55,201 nucleotides of DNA from XYA12-FULL-58-9 sp001798605 (GTDB taxonomy: Bacteria > Myxococcota > XYA12-FULL-58-9), in NCBI GenBank assembly GCA_036736205.1, contig DAINMX010000011.1:1-55201 (forward strand), written 5' to 3'. Below, piece by piece: positions 36,101 to 45,014 of the stretch. The first letter of the stretch is position 1. Every line of letters starts with the position of its first letter. Under the pieces are notes generated by a model. It saw only the letters and a program-made list of their open reading frames with translations, ran no database searches and had not been told where the DNA came from. The position numbers and the translations under genes are program-made.

Positions 36101-37084
36101 GGTGACGGTTCGGTGATGTACTACGAAAACGACGACGTGGTCGTCAATGATGCCGGCGAGTATCTCGGCTATGACGACGAGCTCTGCGACATGGACGAGG
36201 CGAGCGCACTGATCATGCCCCTGGGCGATGCCGAGCCACTGTTTTTGGAGCTCACCTGGGACATGGACTGGGAACAACGCACTTATACGTACTTCGGCAC
36301 TTTCTGGGATAAGGCGGCGGCGCTTGCCTACCTGTCCTTGCCCTCAGCGTACTTCTTCCGCACCGACTCTTACGCCGACTGGCGTGCGTTCTCGGTCAGC
36401 CCCTATCGGATCTACAAAGAGCCGATTCTCGAGGTGATGCGCAGCCTGATGACCTGGGACCGCCGAGCCTTGGCGAGTCGATACGATGAGGTCAGTCACA
36501 CATTCAAGCCACGTCGCCTCATTGACCCGGCACAGCCACTCTTGCAGGTCTCTTCTGACGGTCTAACTTACGCGGACAATGGAATCAACGACACATCCCT
36601 GCCGATGATCAAGCCGCCCATTGTCCGCAACCTGCGGGACGACGCCACCATCTATGGCTCAGCGTTTTTGACCTCGCCTCTCGATGACATGCTCGACTTC
36701 AGCAAACATACGCGGGTCACCGTCAAGGGCGGCTTTGATGACATCGAGCCGGCGAATCTCAACCCAGGTGATACCGCCGAATGCGCCATTCCCGATTCGG
36801 GCATCACCTACCGGGCATTTCGGGTCAACGATGGCTTTGAGATCGCCTGGGACCTGGTCAGCGACTGCGCCCAACAAAGCGGCGAGCTCAAGCAAGCGCA
36901 GGAAGATTATGCCCAGGCCCAAGTCGACCTGGCCGGCGACCCTGACGACGTGGCGCTGATCGAGGCGTACAACGAAGCGTTCGATGCCATGGATGATGCC
37001 GAGGATGTGCTCGCTTCCGTTCAACAGAACCTGCAGTACATGCGGCTGGTTCACCTCGTCTACGAATTTGGGGCCGAGCTATGA
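33149..37084 (+). CDS. Large exported metzincin-type zinc protease, copy 1
   Basis: 1311 residues from ATG 33149 with GGAGGA upstream. Residues 1-23 are a signal ending in FGC, a weak lipobox with Cys23 as possible anchor. The zinc-binding site is HEVGHNVGLRH at 721-731 (HExxHxxGxxH), followed by NFEGSYDALNYN and a Met-turn SIMDY, the signature of metzincins. The N-terminal 400 residues are unrecognised but shared with the next gene (WYY-RTVVD start, RFGYYRLERLTYD). The C-terminus is a Gln/Asp-rich helical region. It resembles uncharacterised zinc-dependent metalloproteases with large unknown domains. The paralogue follows after 53 bases. Confidence 0.85.
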   Translation: MRNAWTRLVQTAVAGLLVVGFGCAGDVDEVDRVQPAYITKADLLDSSWYYRRTVVDSAETMGPTTTIGTGDLFTIERIRWDIQEELLIAYRDYEYIIGGEDGQLPGSDYYGTPMAAFPITSHFDIIYQYNPETGEKTNVRVEDQSDRQWFERDYMRVDWSTNKNPALDFLIPVETSAQDFYVHEDDVTNPYRARIEPADGFMDFVVTHQITPDWYTCGYELDLGYTWCGPGEVRVRHAFMKVDQEAEDGYQPLYYPDSVIKHDAQGNEIFDPETLEVMREPVFERFGYYRLERLTYDRERELTESGRLYRILRFDIWERSVNEMGQEVAYSARTVKPIIYYLNWDFPADLLDVGYRVGEGWNDVFRDTVASLQGKPKSQVPDVFIVKQNSCNLTNLSRYLGAHDDVSDSVNAAMGGTRTTRAKIDPAKLDNWCAATEYFSKDLDDRFTWEQEGDPRYNMLNWISEITPSGFAGYGPMLADPMSGRIVTATANVMGWTIENAATRALEYVDYINDELSLEDLMLGSNLPRLYTTEEFDTHHTSSLESAHLRAKHSVSPEHLESLKSRFSELEAGDSGPMVELENRDHFADRLSRVIGTPLEQQYSITPEDLMIASGAQWQPGMPVSDELMQNASRFQRILDGVKQMDKRDKYLQERTMCPLAELDDALVGLAKELKCLGSCADECFDGGAAPASCVELSADDRRHARRQAIRAYYFEAVALHEVGHNVGLRHNFEGSYDALNYNREYWELETSGLSDQEKLDARQTEYQYSSIMDYHGKINGDFRGLGRYDAAAVKFGYGQMVETFTTANAGVGNRKEALNWRFYNDYTKIPQYVGSVQQMYARADVKWDWNVETTPPANEVPYMFCSDEFAPYTPTCRRFDFGANQREIVAAQYSKYKDYFIFTNFLRNRLNLDPNRVLNRGPSTFSEILMTYQYMYLYQSLDRGFLDTDLGTDMAAAVADGFNLMGEVLSMPVPGLYRRCVDQGDGSVMYYENDDVVVNDAGEYLGYDDELCDMDEASALIMPLGDAEPLFLELTWDMDWEQRTYTYFGTFWDKAAALAYLSLPSAYFFRTDSYADWRAFSVSPYRIYKEPILEVMRSLMTWDRRALASRYDEVSHTFKPRRLIDPAQPLLQVSSDGLTYADNGINDTSLPMIKPPIVRNLRDDATIYGSAFLTSPLDDMLDFSKHTRVTVKGGFDDIEPANLNPGDTAECAIPDSGITYRAFRVNDGFEIAWDLVSDCAQQSGELKQAQEDYAQAQVDLAGDPDDVALIEAYNEAFDAMDDAEDVLASVQQNLQYMRLVHLVYEFGAEL

Positions 37085-37137
37085 GGGGCGAACGAACAAT
37101 GAATGCAACAATTCTCTCAGGGCACGGAGTGAAAACC

Positions 37138-40100
37138 ATGCGCAAGTGCTTCTTGTTTTTGGCTCTAGCAGCCATGACCGCGTGTGCGAGCGACATCAAT
37201 GTCGTCGACCGCACGCAACCGAACAAAATAGAGAAGTCCCTTCTCGAGGGTGAGTGGTACTTCCGACCCACCGTCGTCGAGGTGGACTACAACCAGGGAA
37301 TGCTCTTTGAGGGATATGCCGGCGAGATGGAACGCATCCGTTGGGATATCCGTGAGGACCAGATCATTGCCTATCGCAGTTATGAGCTGCTTGAAGGCGC
37401 AGAAACTGGCACGGGGGCGGTCGCGTTTCAAGGCAATCCCTTGGCAGTGTTTCCGGTCAAGGAGCATTTCGATGTGTTCCGTGACTATAACGAAGCAACG
37501 GGCGAGCAGAAAAACGTCTTGGTGGAAAACACCACTGACCGCCCATGGTACGAACGCGAATACATGCGTGTCGACTGGTCGCAGAATCTGAAAAACGATC
37601 CCTACATGTTTGAGAGCGTGGTGAGCGCTATCGCTGGCGCTTCCTACTACGTGCAAGAGAACGATGTGGACAACCCGTATCGAGCCGAAATTACGGCCGA
37701 GAACATCAATGTGGTGGGCAGCTACTTGCTCGAAACCGATCTGTGGACCTGTTACCTCGTCTATCAAGATCCCTACTTCTGTGGTGCCAGCGAGGCCAAG
37801 ATCCGGCTGTCGTTTATGAAGGTCGATCCCAACAATGACTACGAGGAAGTTTACTACCCCGACAATATTCCAGCCCGCGATGCCGACGGCGAGCCCGTCT
37901 ACTATTGCGATGGTGAAGGGCACAACCCGGATGAGGCCTGGAACAATGCTGACTGCTCGAAGCAGGGCTTCCCCGTGTTCGAACGTTTCGGCTTTTTCCG
38001 AACCCAACGGATGGCATACGACGATGAGTACCAGTGGACCCGCGAAGGTCGAATTTTTCTGGCGAACCTGTGGAACATCTGGGGCAAGACCCGGGCTGTC
38101 GACGTGAACCCCTGGGACTTCCCCTTGGCGTGTGGATACGGGACGAATTTTGGTGAAGGGGACATTATTCCCAAGGCATGCCGCCCACCCGGTCAAATCA
38201 CGTACTACACCAATGCCGGATTCCCCACCGATCCGGAGCTTTGGCAAGCAACCCAGGAGTTCATGGGCGAGTGGGATGAGGCATTTCGCGAGACAATCGC
38301 CGCCAACAGGCGAGTCTATTTCAAGAAGAACGTCAGAGCCGACGATATCAGAACGACTCTGCAGATCAGAAAGAACACCTGTGATGTCAACTATGTGCGC
38401 AGCTATGTCGCGGACAATGGCTATGCCAACGAGTTGCGGGAGTTTGGTATTGACACCGTCGAAGCCGGCAACCTCAAGCGGGCGTGCTCGGTTCTCGAGT
38501 GGGCTTCCGACGGCGATTTCCAGTGGCAGAAGCTTGGCGATTTGCGCCACAGTTTTGTCAACTGGGTCAACACTCCACAGGTGGCGGGGCCTTTGGGATA
38601 CGGACCCTCTGCCGCTGACCCGGTCACAGGTGAGATCATCTCGGCAACGGCGAACATTTATGGTGCAGCCGTTGACGAGTACGCCGCCTATGCGGCGGAC
38701 GTCATCTCCCTGATGAATGGCGACCTCGATGTCTACGACATCATCGATGGAGGGACCATTCGTGAGCATATCAGCAGCAAAAAGGGGCGCTATAATCGCG
38801 GATTATCACTGAACAAGATGGCAGCCGCTCGAAGTCGCGACACCCGTGCGTTCGCAGCGTCGCCGCAGGATGAGCAGCAAGAGGGACAGTTCGGTGGTTC
38901 ATTCGCGAGTCAGAGTCGTGCCAAGTTGGAACGGTTGCAGGGTTCTGCTCTCGAGAAGGAGCTCTTGTCCTCCGACGATATCAAGCGCGCTCTCCTCGGG
39001 CCCGAGGGCTACCAACCGGGCATGGATGCAGCGGACCTCGCTGAGCAGTCGCCACTCGAGTGGCTCGCGGAAGGGGCGGCTGAACGACAAAAGGCTCTGG
39101 GCAGGCTTGCGGAGCACAGCATCATGATGGCCGAGTGGACAGATGTTGGTGCCGAGAGCTTGGTGCAGTCTGATTTCCAGGACATGACCTGGGAGCAAAT
39201 CTACGCCAAGGTCCACAAGCTCATCTACAAGGCAGTCACCGCCCACGAAGTCGGGCACACCCTCGGTCTGCGCCACAATTTCTCCGGCTCCATTGACGCT
39301 CTCAACTATGACCCCAAGTTCTGGGAAGACTACGAATACAATGCCGGAATCGGCGAGGGCACGGTTCGTCGCTTCAATCCCAACGGCACGCCCACCATGG
39401 CCACTCAGTATATGTACTCATCGATCATGGACTACAGTGCACGCTTCTGGGCTGACGACGTTCAGGGTATTGGTCCGTACGATCTCGCTGCGCTCAAGTT
39501 TGGTTATGGCGGCCTGATCGAAGTGTTCGATGAGCCGGTCATGGGGCAGCCCTTCAATGTTTCCTTCATCAATGAGTATCTCTACGACTACACTTGGATA
39601 CCCAAGTTGGTCGGAACTGGGTGGACGGATTACTACAGTCAAGATAGTGAGTTTTATGACTGGTTGCCCACCGCCATGCGACAGGCAACGCCAAAAGTTG
39701 ACAACATTTGGAAACGAAGTGATGTCACTTTTGAGGAGTATGTTGAGAAGACCTCGGCGTGCTACCTTGGCTCGTGCCCATTTCCGCCGACGCCAGTGCC
39801 ATACATGTTCTGCACCGACGATCGTGCCGGTTGGTGGTTCGACTGCCAGTTGTATGACCACGGTGCCAATCTGCGCGAGGTGACCGCCGACCGCATGGAG
39901 CGGTACGACGAATACTACATGTTCACCAACTTCAAGCGCGACCGCTTCGGTTTTGGCGAGTACAACGGCATCAACGATTATAACCAGAGGTTGTTGAGCC
40001 GGTACCTCTTGCCAATGTGGAACAGCTTCAATTTCTACTCGTACGGGTTCCTCTCCCTCGACACCAACCAGTTGACTGGCGAGGCAATTCTACTCAACGA

Positions 40101-41205
40101 ATACCCGATGGCGCAGGGTTGGCAGGCGTCGGCCATGGACGGTCTCAACTACCTGGCATCGGTGATGTTGCACCCCGAGCCTGGCACATATTGCCTCGAT
40201 TCGGCTGCCAACACCTATCGGCTGACGGGGGACCTCGGGGAGACGGTCACCTGCGCCACTGGCGCTCCCATCGAAGTGCCCCTTGGTGTGGGCAAATACC
40301 TCAAGACCCGATGGTCGAACGACTATTACTACAAGCCCACGCACATCGGTTCATTCTTTGACAAGTGGATCGCGACCTGGGCCTTCACCTACGACCAGGG
40401 CTTTTTCTATCAGGACTTCTCCGCGTCCCTGGACGCGGGCGCCTTCTCCTATTCGTATTGGCGCAGTTTGCAACCCGAAATGCTTGATCTGTTTGCACCA
40501 TTGCTAACGGGCGCCGACAATCCCTTCAGTTGGCGTGTTGATGCCACCGATCCAAACCACCCCGAGTTCAAGTGGACCCCGGTGGTGGACATCTACGACG
40601 ACGCCGATTGGGATGCGGTTGCCGATGGTGCCTTGCCTACTTTGGAGTCCTCCACCAGCTGGACTTTGAAATACTGGTCGTTGGTGCTGCCATTGGTGCG
40701 TTTCAACTCCATGGTTGACTACACCCTTGACTTCTCCGACTACGCGCGGGTTTGCCTCGAGGGATATCAAGACTGCATGGATATCAGTACCGTGAACAAC
40801 GCTGGGGTAGTGTCGCCGGGGGTCGAGGGTGACGACTTTGTGGCTTACACAGATCCGCTCAACGGCTACCGCTACATCGCATCGTCGTACCCAGGCCGTA
40901 CTGATCGTCGATCTATCGGTCGAGAGTTGGTGGAGGATGCGCAGGCTTATGCCAACGAGTATCTCCTGGCACGGAGCCGTTTCGATGAGGTTCTGGGCGT
41001 CAACGGCGGCAGTTTCGAGCTCGCCGATGAAGAGAAGACGACCTTCAACGCAGATTTCTACGGTGATCTGAACGCAGGGCAGAAAGCGCAGCTCTTCCAA
41101 CAACGCCGCGATGACCTTTTAAGCAAAGAACGAGGCGTCAATGAGCGCTCGAGCTTCATCGACCTGGTGCGCAATTTCGCGCGTATGACGGAGTTCGAAT
41201 ACTGA
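37138..41205 (+). CDS. Large exported metzincin-type zinc protease, copy 2
   Basis: 1355 residues from ATG 37138 with GGAG 8 bases upstream. Signal MRKCFLFLALAAMTAC with Cys16 as probable lipid anchor. Zinc site HEVGHTLGLRH at 703-713 and Met-turn SIMDY follow, then an RYD-type motif (GPYDLAALKFGYG) shared with copy 1. The overall layout is the same as copy 1 (KSLLEGEWYFRPTVVEVD at the start; VFERFGFFRTQRMAYD in the middle), so the two arose by duplication and are now well diverged. A segment at about 555-600 (SSKKGRYNRGLS) and the C-terminal 300 residues differ. Both keep complete zinc sites, so both should be active. Confidence 0.85.
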   Translation: MRKCFLFLALAAMTACASDINVVDRTQPNKIEKSLLEGEWYFRPTVVEVDYNQGMLFEGYAGEMERIRWDIREDQIIAYRSYELLEGAETGTGAVAFQGNPLAVFPVKEHFDVFRDYNEATGEQKNVLVENTTDRPWYEREYMRVDWSQNLKNDPYMFESVVSAIAGASYYVQENDVDNPYRAEITAENINVVGSYLLETDLWTCYLVYQDPYFCGASEAKIRLSFMKVDPNNDYEEVYYPDNIPARDADGEPVYYCDGEGHNPDEAWNNADCSKQGFPVFERFGFFRTQRMAYDDEYQWTREGRIFLANLWNIWGKTRAVDVNPWDFPLACGYGTNFGEGDIIPKACRPPGQITYYTNAGFPTDPELWQATQEFMGEWDEAFRETIAANRRVYFKKNVRADDIRTTLQIRKNTCDVNYVRSYVADNGYANELREFGIDTVEAGNLKRACSVLEWASDGDFQWQKLGDLRHSFVNWVNTPQVAGPLGYGPSAADPVTGEIISATANIYGAAVDEYAAYAADVISLMNGDLDVYDIIDGGTIREHISSKKGRYNRGLSLNKMAAARSRDTRAFAASPQDEQQEGQFGGSFASQSRAKLERLQGSALEKELLSSDDIKRALLGPEGYQPGMDAADLAEQSPLEWLAEGAAERQKALGRLAEHSIMMAEWTDVGAESLVQSDFQDMTWEQIYAKVHKLIYKAVTAHEVGHTLGLRHNFSGSIDALNYDPKFWEDYEYNAGIGEGTVRRFNPNGTPTMATQYMYSSIMDYSARFWADDVQGIGPYDLAALKFGYGGLIEVFDEPVMGQPFNVSFINEYLYDYTWIPKLVGTGWTDYYSQDSEFYDWLPTAMRQATPKVDNIWKRSDVTFEEYVEKTSACYLGSCPFPPTPVPYMFCTDDRAGWWFDCQLYDHGANLREVTADRMERYDEYYMFTNFKRDRFGFGEYNGINDYNQRLLSRYLLPMWNSFNFYSYGFLSLDTNQLTGEAILLNEYPMAQGWQASAMDGLNYLASVMLHPEPGTYCLDSAANTYRLTGDLGETVTCATGAPIEVPLGVGKYLKTRWSNDYYYKPTHIGSFFDKWIATWAFTYDQGFFYQDFSASLDAGAFSYSYWRSLQPEMLDLFAPLLTGADNPFSWRVDATDPNHPEFKWTPVVDIYDDADWDAVADGALPTLESSTSWTLKYWSLVLPLVRFNSMVDYTLDFSDYARVCLEGYQDCMDISTVNNAGVVSPGVEGDDFVAYTDPLNGYRYIASSYPGRTDRRSIGRELVEDAQAYANEYLLARSRFDEVLGVNGGSFELADEEKTTFNADFYGDLNAGQKAQLFQQRRDDLLSKERGVNERSSFIDLVRNFARMTEFEY

Positions 41206-41249
41206 TTGCGAAGGTCGGTTGTTGTCGTCTGGGTGGGCTGCATTAGACG

Positions 41250-41729
41250 ATGAACTTCGAAACTATCAAAGGGCGGGTCCGGGACAAATGGTCTGAGTTC
41301 CGGGCCCGCTCGATCTATTTTCAGCTCAAGGCACTGATCTTGGCGTCCTATGGGGCGGTGGTGGCGATCACCCTGTTGTGGGCACCGCCGTCAACCTTGG
41401 CAAAAAACCAGATTGGTGCCGGAATCATGGCTCTCGAAGGGGACGATATAGTTGGTCGCAGCTTCATCGTCGAGAATCAGAGCCGCAATCACTGGAGCAA
41501 CGTCCGTTTCGAAATCGATGGGGGCTACACGGTCGAGCTCGATATGGTGCAGGCCGGTGACAAAGTCACCCTGTATGCCAAGGACTTCACGAAGAAGGTA
41601 ATTCGCAAGCGTCGTGGCCGCGAGATTCCCAAGACAGTTTCCGCTCCAGTTGACGCTGTCATCACCAACCTGCAGATCGAGTGTTCGGAAGGCCTCGCCG
41701 TGGAGCCGGTTGTCAATCAGCCCCAATAG
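41250..41729 (+). CDS. Single-span membrane protein of unknown function
   Basis: 159 residues. Residues 1-25 are basic and cytoplasmic (IKGRVRDKWSEFRAR), one membrane segment covers about 28-46 (ALILASYGAVVAITLLW), and the remaining 110 residues, probably periplasmic, form a beta-rich domain (SFIVENQSRNHWSNVRFEID, then KVTLYAKDF). No family is recognised. It lies 44 bases after the second zinc protease on the same strand, without an obvious terminator, and is probably its operon partner. The RBS is weak. Confidence 0.65.
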   Translation: MNFETIKGRVRDKWSEFRARSIYFQLKALILASYGAVVAITLLWAPPSTLAKNQIGAGIMALEGDDIVGRSFIVENQSRNHWSNVRFEIDGGYTVELDMVQAGDKVTLYAKDFTKKVIRKRRGREIPKTVSAPVDAVITNLQIECSEGLAVEPVVNQPQ

Positions 41730-41776
41730 CCCCCTCCACGCTCGCGCAGTCCCCACCTATGTGAGATCGTGTTTGC

Positions 41777-42412
41777 ATGGACAGGTGTCCCACCATTGAT
41801 ATCCGCGAATTGGTGCAGAGAAGAGGCGTCGATTTCGATGATGCCTTTGCGTCTCTGCTACGTCTCTACCTGGATGTCGACCGCCACAGTGGCGAGCTCA
41901 CCGCAGGGTACGATCTTCCGTGCCACAAAGGTTGCGACGGGTGCTGTCATGAGAGTGTCTTTGTTACGCCACTCGAGTTCTACGGCGTATGGACCTGGTT
42001 GCAAGAGCATTACGGCGAAGGCGAACGGGCAGAAATTGTAAGACGTGCGCGTGCCATCTATGAGGCACAGCGTGACGCCATTCGCGCCCTGAATGCACCA
42101 CCGCCGTTGGGTGAGGTTGACCACACCCAAGTGGCCCGGACCATTCGCTTCCGCTGCCCACTCCTTGGTGATGATGGTGGCTGTTTGGTCTATCCGGTGC
42201 GGGAGCTCTACGCTCGTCTCTTCGGTTGTAGCTTCAATGAGCAGAGCGGGATCTACGGATGCGACCTGTCGGGCAAGTACTTCGCAAACAAAGAGCTCAC
42301 CCTGCTGCGGGCCCGCTCCGTCGCACTGCAACTCAATGATCTTCCCCTCACGGATATGCGACAGATTTATCCGTATTACATCTATGAGCTGTTTGGGGTG
42401 TTGGAGGGTTAG
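41777..42412 (+). CDS. YkgJ-family cysteine-cluster protein
   Basis: 211 residues. The family hallmark is CHKGCDGCCHESVFVTPLE in the first third, followed by RCPLLGDDGGCLVYPVRE, where the Cys residues are thought to bind zinc or an Fe-S cluster. C-terminal half has LFGCSFNEQSG, CDLSG and a helical end. The biochemical role of the family is not established. It follows the membrane protein after 47 bases on the same strand and may belong to the same operon, but it could be independent. It converges with argD, 7 bases from its stop. Confidence 0.85.
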   Translation: MDRCPTIDIRELVQRRGVDFDDAFASLLRLYLDVDRHSGELTAGYDLPCHKGCDGCCHESVFVTPLEFYGVWTWLQEHYGEGERAEIVRRARAIYEAQRDAIRALNAPPPLGEVDHTQVARTIRFRCPLLGDDGGCLVYPVRELYARLFGCSFNEQSGIYGCDLSGKYFANKELTLLRARSVALQLNDLPLTDMRQIYPYYIYELFGVLEG

Positions 42413-42419
42413 GGCGAGC

Positions 42420-43610
42420 TCAGTCCAATGAATTGAGAGCTCTGTCAATGATGGCGACCGCCTCCGCGATTTCTTGGCTCGAGACATTGAGGGGGGGCAG
42501 CAGGCGAAGCACGGTTCCTCCGGCGACAGTGGCGAGCAGGCCGTCGATGACACACTGGCGATAGATGGGTTTGGCGGGTCGGTCGAGCACCAGTCCAACC
42601 ATGAGTCCCCGGCCACGGACTTCGAGGGCGCAGGTGTGTTTTGACACGAGCTCACCGAGGGCAACGCGCAACTCCTCACCTTTCGTGGTGGCATGATCGA
42701 GCAGCCCCTCCTCTTCGATGATGTCGAGGGTGGCAAGGCTTGCGGCGCAGGCGATGGGGTTGCCACCATAGGTGCTGGCGTGGGAGCCTTCCGTGAGAAC
42801 GGCAGCGATCTCGTCGGTGGTAATCATGGCACCGAGGGGGAGGCCTCCCCCGAGCATTTTTGCGGCTGTCAGGATATCGGGCGTGACGCCTTCATGTTGG
42901 TGCGCAAACCACTTGCCCGTGCGGCCGATGCCACTTTGCACCTCATCGAAGATAAGGAGGCAACCTTTGTCGTCGCAGAGATCGCGGACAGCCTCGAGAT
43001 ATCCCGCGGGCGGCACCTTGATCCCGCCATTGCCTAGGATTGGCTCGATGATGACAGCCGCTGTTTGAGCGGTGACGGCTTTGTCGAGTGCATCGATGTC
43101 AGCGAAGGGAACGTGGGTTATGCCGGGCATCATCGGGCCAAAGCCCTTGTGCAATTCGGGCTGACCGGTGACGCTCAGTGAGCCATAAGTGCGTCCGTGG
43201 AAGGAGTTGTGAGCGGCGACAAATTGGGTGCGGTCTTCATCTCGAGCATGAAAGTAGCGACGAGCAACCTTCAGTGCGGCTTCCACCGCCTCGGTGCCGG
43301 AATTGGTAAGGAAGGTGCGGTCGCCGAAACACATCGAGGCGAGCCGCCCACACAGACGAATGTACCCCTCGTGGTAGAAGAGATTCGATGAGTGACAAAA
43401 GCGCGCGGCCTGCTGGGCAATGGCGGCAACCACCTTGGGGTGATTGTGGCCGACCGCGATGACGCCGATGCCGCCAGCGAAATCGAGGTACTTCTTGCCG
43501 CCCTGATCCCAGAGGTAGGTGCCCTCGCCGCGGTCGAGAACGAACGGCGGGGGTGCATAATTGGGTGTCATGTGGGTGCGAGCGGTTTCTAGGAGTTCTG
43601 AGGTCAGCAT
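42420..43610 (-). CDS. argD: Acetylornithine aminotransferase-type class III transaminase
   Basis: 396 residues, the usual length. PLP enzyme of the ornithine transaminase group. NSGTEAVEAALKVAR binds the phosphate, the Asp in LLIFDEVQSGIGRTG (Asp222) binds the ring N, and the Schiff-base lysine is Lys251 in ILTAAKMLGGGLPLG. Most likely converts N-acetylornithine to N-acetylglutamate semialdehyde in arginine synthesis. It is a stand-alone gene here, separated from hslU by 37 bases, in a minus-strand run with hslUV and queC. Succinylornithine or 4-aminobutyrate transaminase is the main alternative. Confidence 0.85.
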   Translation of the reverse strand: MLTSELLETARTHMTPNYAPPPFVLDRGEGTYLWDQGGKKYLDFAGGIGVIAVGHNHPKVVAAIAQQAARFCHSSNLFYHEGYIRLCGRLASMCFGDRTFLTNSGTEAVEAALKVARRYFHARDEDRTQFVAAHNSFHGRTYGSLSVTGQPELHKGFGPMMPGITHVPFADIDALDKAVTAQTAAVIIEPILGNGGIKVPPAGYLEAVRDLCDDKGCLLIFDEVQSGIGRTGKWFAHQHEGVTPDILTAAKMLGGGLPLGAMITTDEIAAVLTEGSHASTYGGNPIACAASLATLDIIEEEGLLDHATTKGEELRVALGELVSKHTCALEVRGRGLMVGLVLDRPAKPIYRQCVIDGLLATVAGGTVLRLLPPLNVSSQEIAEAVAIIDRALNSLD

Positions 43611-43647
43611 GTTTGGTCCGTTTGGCTGAGGCTGGAACGCAGGATTT

Positions 43648-45009
43648 CTACAAAATGTAACGACTGAGGTCTTCGTTTTGAATCAACTCCTTGAGCGAAT
43701 CCCTGACGAACGCGCCATCGACGACCACTGTCTGACCGGCTCGCTCCGGGGCGTGAAATGATACGTCCTCCAGCATCCTTTCAAAAATGGTATAGAGACG
43801 GCGTGCACCAATGTTCTCGCTGCGGGAGTTGGCCTCAGCAGCCGTGCGAGCGATCTCGGCCAGGCCATCCTCAGTGAAATCCACGGTGACGTTCTCAGTC
43901 ATCAACAGCGCGCGGTACTGGCGCGGCAGAGCATTTTGCGGCTCCTTGAGAATTCTCAGCAATTCTTTTTCGCCCAAGGAGTTGAGCTCGACACGGATGG
44001 GAAACCGGCCTTGGAGCTCGGGGATGAGATCGCTTACTTTGGCGATGTGAAACGCGCCAGCGGCTATGAACAGAACATGATCGGTTTTGACCACACCATA
44101 TTTTGTGGTGACGGTCGACCCTTCCACTATCGGGAGAATGTCACGCTGCACGCCCTCGCGGGAGACATCGGGGCCGCCTCCTCCTCCTTCCCGCTTCGAG
44201 ATTTTGTCGATCTCGTCGAGAAAGACGATACCAGAGTCTTGGGCCCGTCTCATGGCCTCCTTCGTGATCAGTTCCTGGTCGACAAGCTTGTTTGCCTCGT
44301 CTTGAGTGAAGGTCTCGCGAGCTTCAGGGATTTTCACACGGCGTTGGCGGGTCTTTTTTGGGCCGGTGAGCTGACCCATCATGTCTTGAATGTTTAGGCC
44401 CATTTCCTCGAGGCCCGCGCCGGAGAACACCTGCATGGTGGGAAAACGGCGCTCTTCGGCTTCGATCTCTATCTCGCGTTCGTCGAGTTCTCCTGCTCGC
44501 AGCATGGCTCGCAGTCGGTCGCGGCTCGTGGTGTCCTCCTCCTCGCTCGCACTCGAGGTTTGCTCGTAGCTTGGACGGGGAAGTAGGACGTCGAGAATGC
44601 GGTCCTCGGCGCGGCGACTTGCCTCCACCATGACTCGTTCTTTTTCTTCTTCGCGGACCATTTGTACGGCCGCTTCGACCAGATCGCGGATCATCGAGTC
44701 GACGTCGCGACCGACGTAACCAACCTCGGTGAATTTTGAGGCCTCGACCTTGACGAAGGGGGCCTGGGCCAAACGTGCCAAGCGTCGAGCGATCTCGGTC
44801 TTACCGACGCCCGTGGGACCGATGAGTATGATGTTCTTTGGCGCGATTTCATCGCGCAGGTCCTCCGGCACCCGACGGCGGCGCCAGCGGTTGCGCAGGG
44901 CAATGGCCACGGCCCGCTTGGCATTGTCTTGGCTGACAATGTAGCGGTCGAGCTCCGAGACGATTTCGCGGGGAGTAAAGGAGGTACCGGTTTCGGTGTC
45001 GATGGCCAT
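43648..45009 (-). CDS. hslU: HslU, ATPase subunit of HslUV protease
   Basis: 453 residues from ATG 45009, where the family N-terminus starts (FTPREIVSELDRYIVSQDNA). Walker A is GPTGVGKT at about 64-71, Walker B GIVFLDEIDKI, and the C-terminus ends EDLSRYIL, which inserts into HslV in the E. coli enzyme. It unfolds and feeds proteins to HslV. Six to seven bases separate it from the hslV stop, so the two are co-translated, as usual. The I-domain (about residues 110-240) is of normal size. Confidence 0.97.
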   Translation of the reverse strand: MAIDTETGTSFTPREIVSELDRYIVSQDNAKRAVAIALRNRWRRRRVPEDLRDEIAPKNIILIGPTGVGKTEIARRLARLAQAPFVKVEASKFTEVGYVGRDVDSMIRDLVEAAVQMVREEEKERVMVEASRRAEDRILDVLLPRPSYEQTSSASEEEDTTSRDRLRAMLRAGELDEREIEIEAEERRFPTMQVFSGAGLEEMGLNIQDMMGQLTGPKKTRQRRVKIPEARETFTQDEANKLVDQELITKEAMRRAQDSGIVFLDEIDKISKREGGGGGPDVSREGVQRDILPIVEGSTVTTKYGVVKTDHVLFIAAGAFHIAKVSDLIPELQGRFPIRVELNSLGEKELLRILKEPQNALPRQYRALLMTENVTVDFTEDGLAEIARTAAEANSRSENIGARRLYTIFERMLEDVSFHAPERAGQTVVVDGAFVRDSLKELIQNEDLSRYIL

Positions 45010-45014
45010 GGTTG

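Noticed and set aside
37165..38769. 534-codon minus-strand open frame
   Set aside because: Lies fully inside zinc protease copy 2, which has a complete motif set; no recognised domain.
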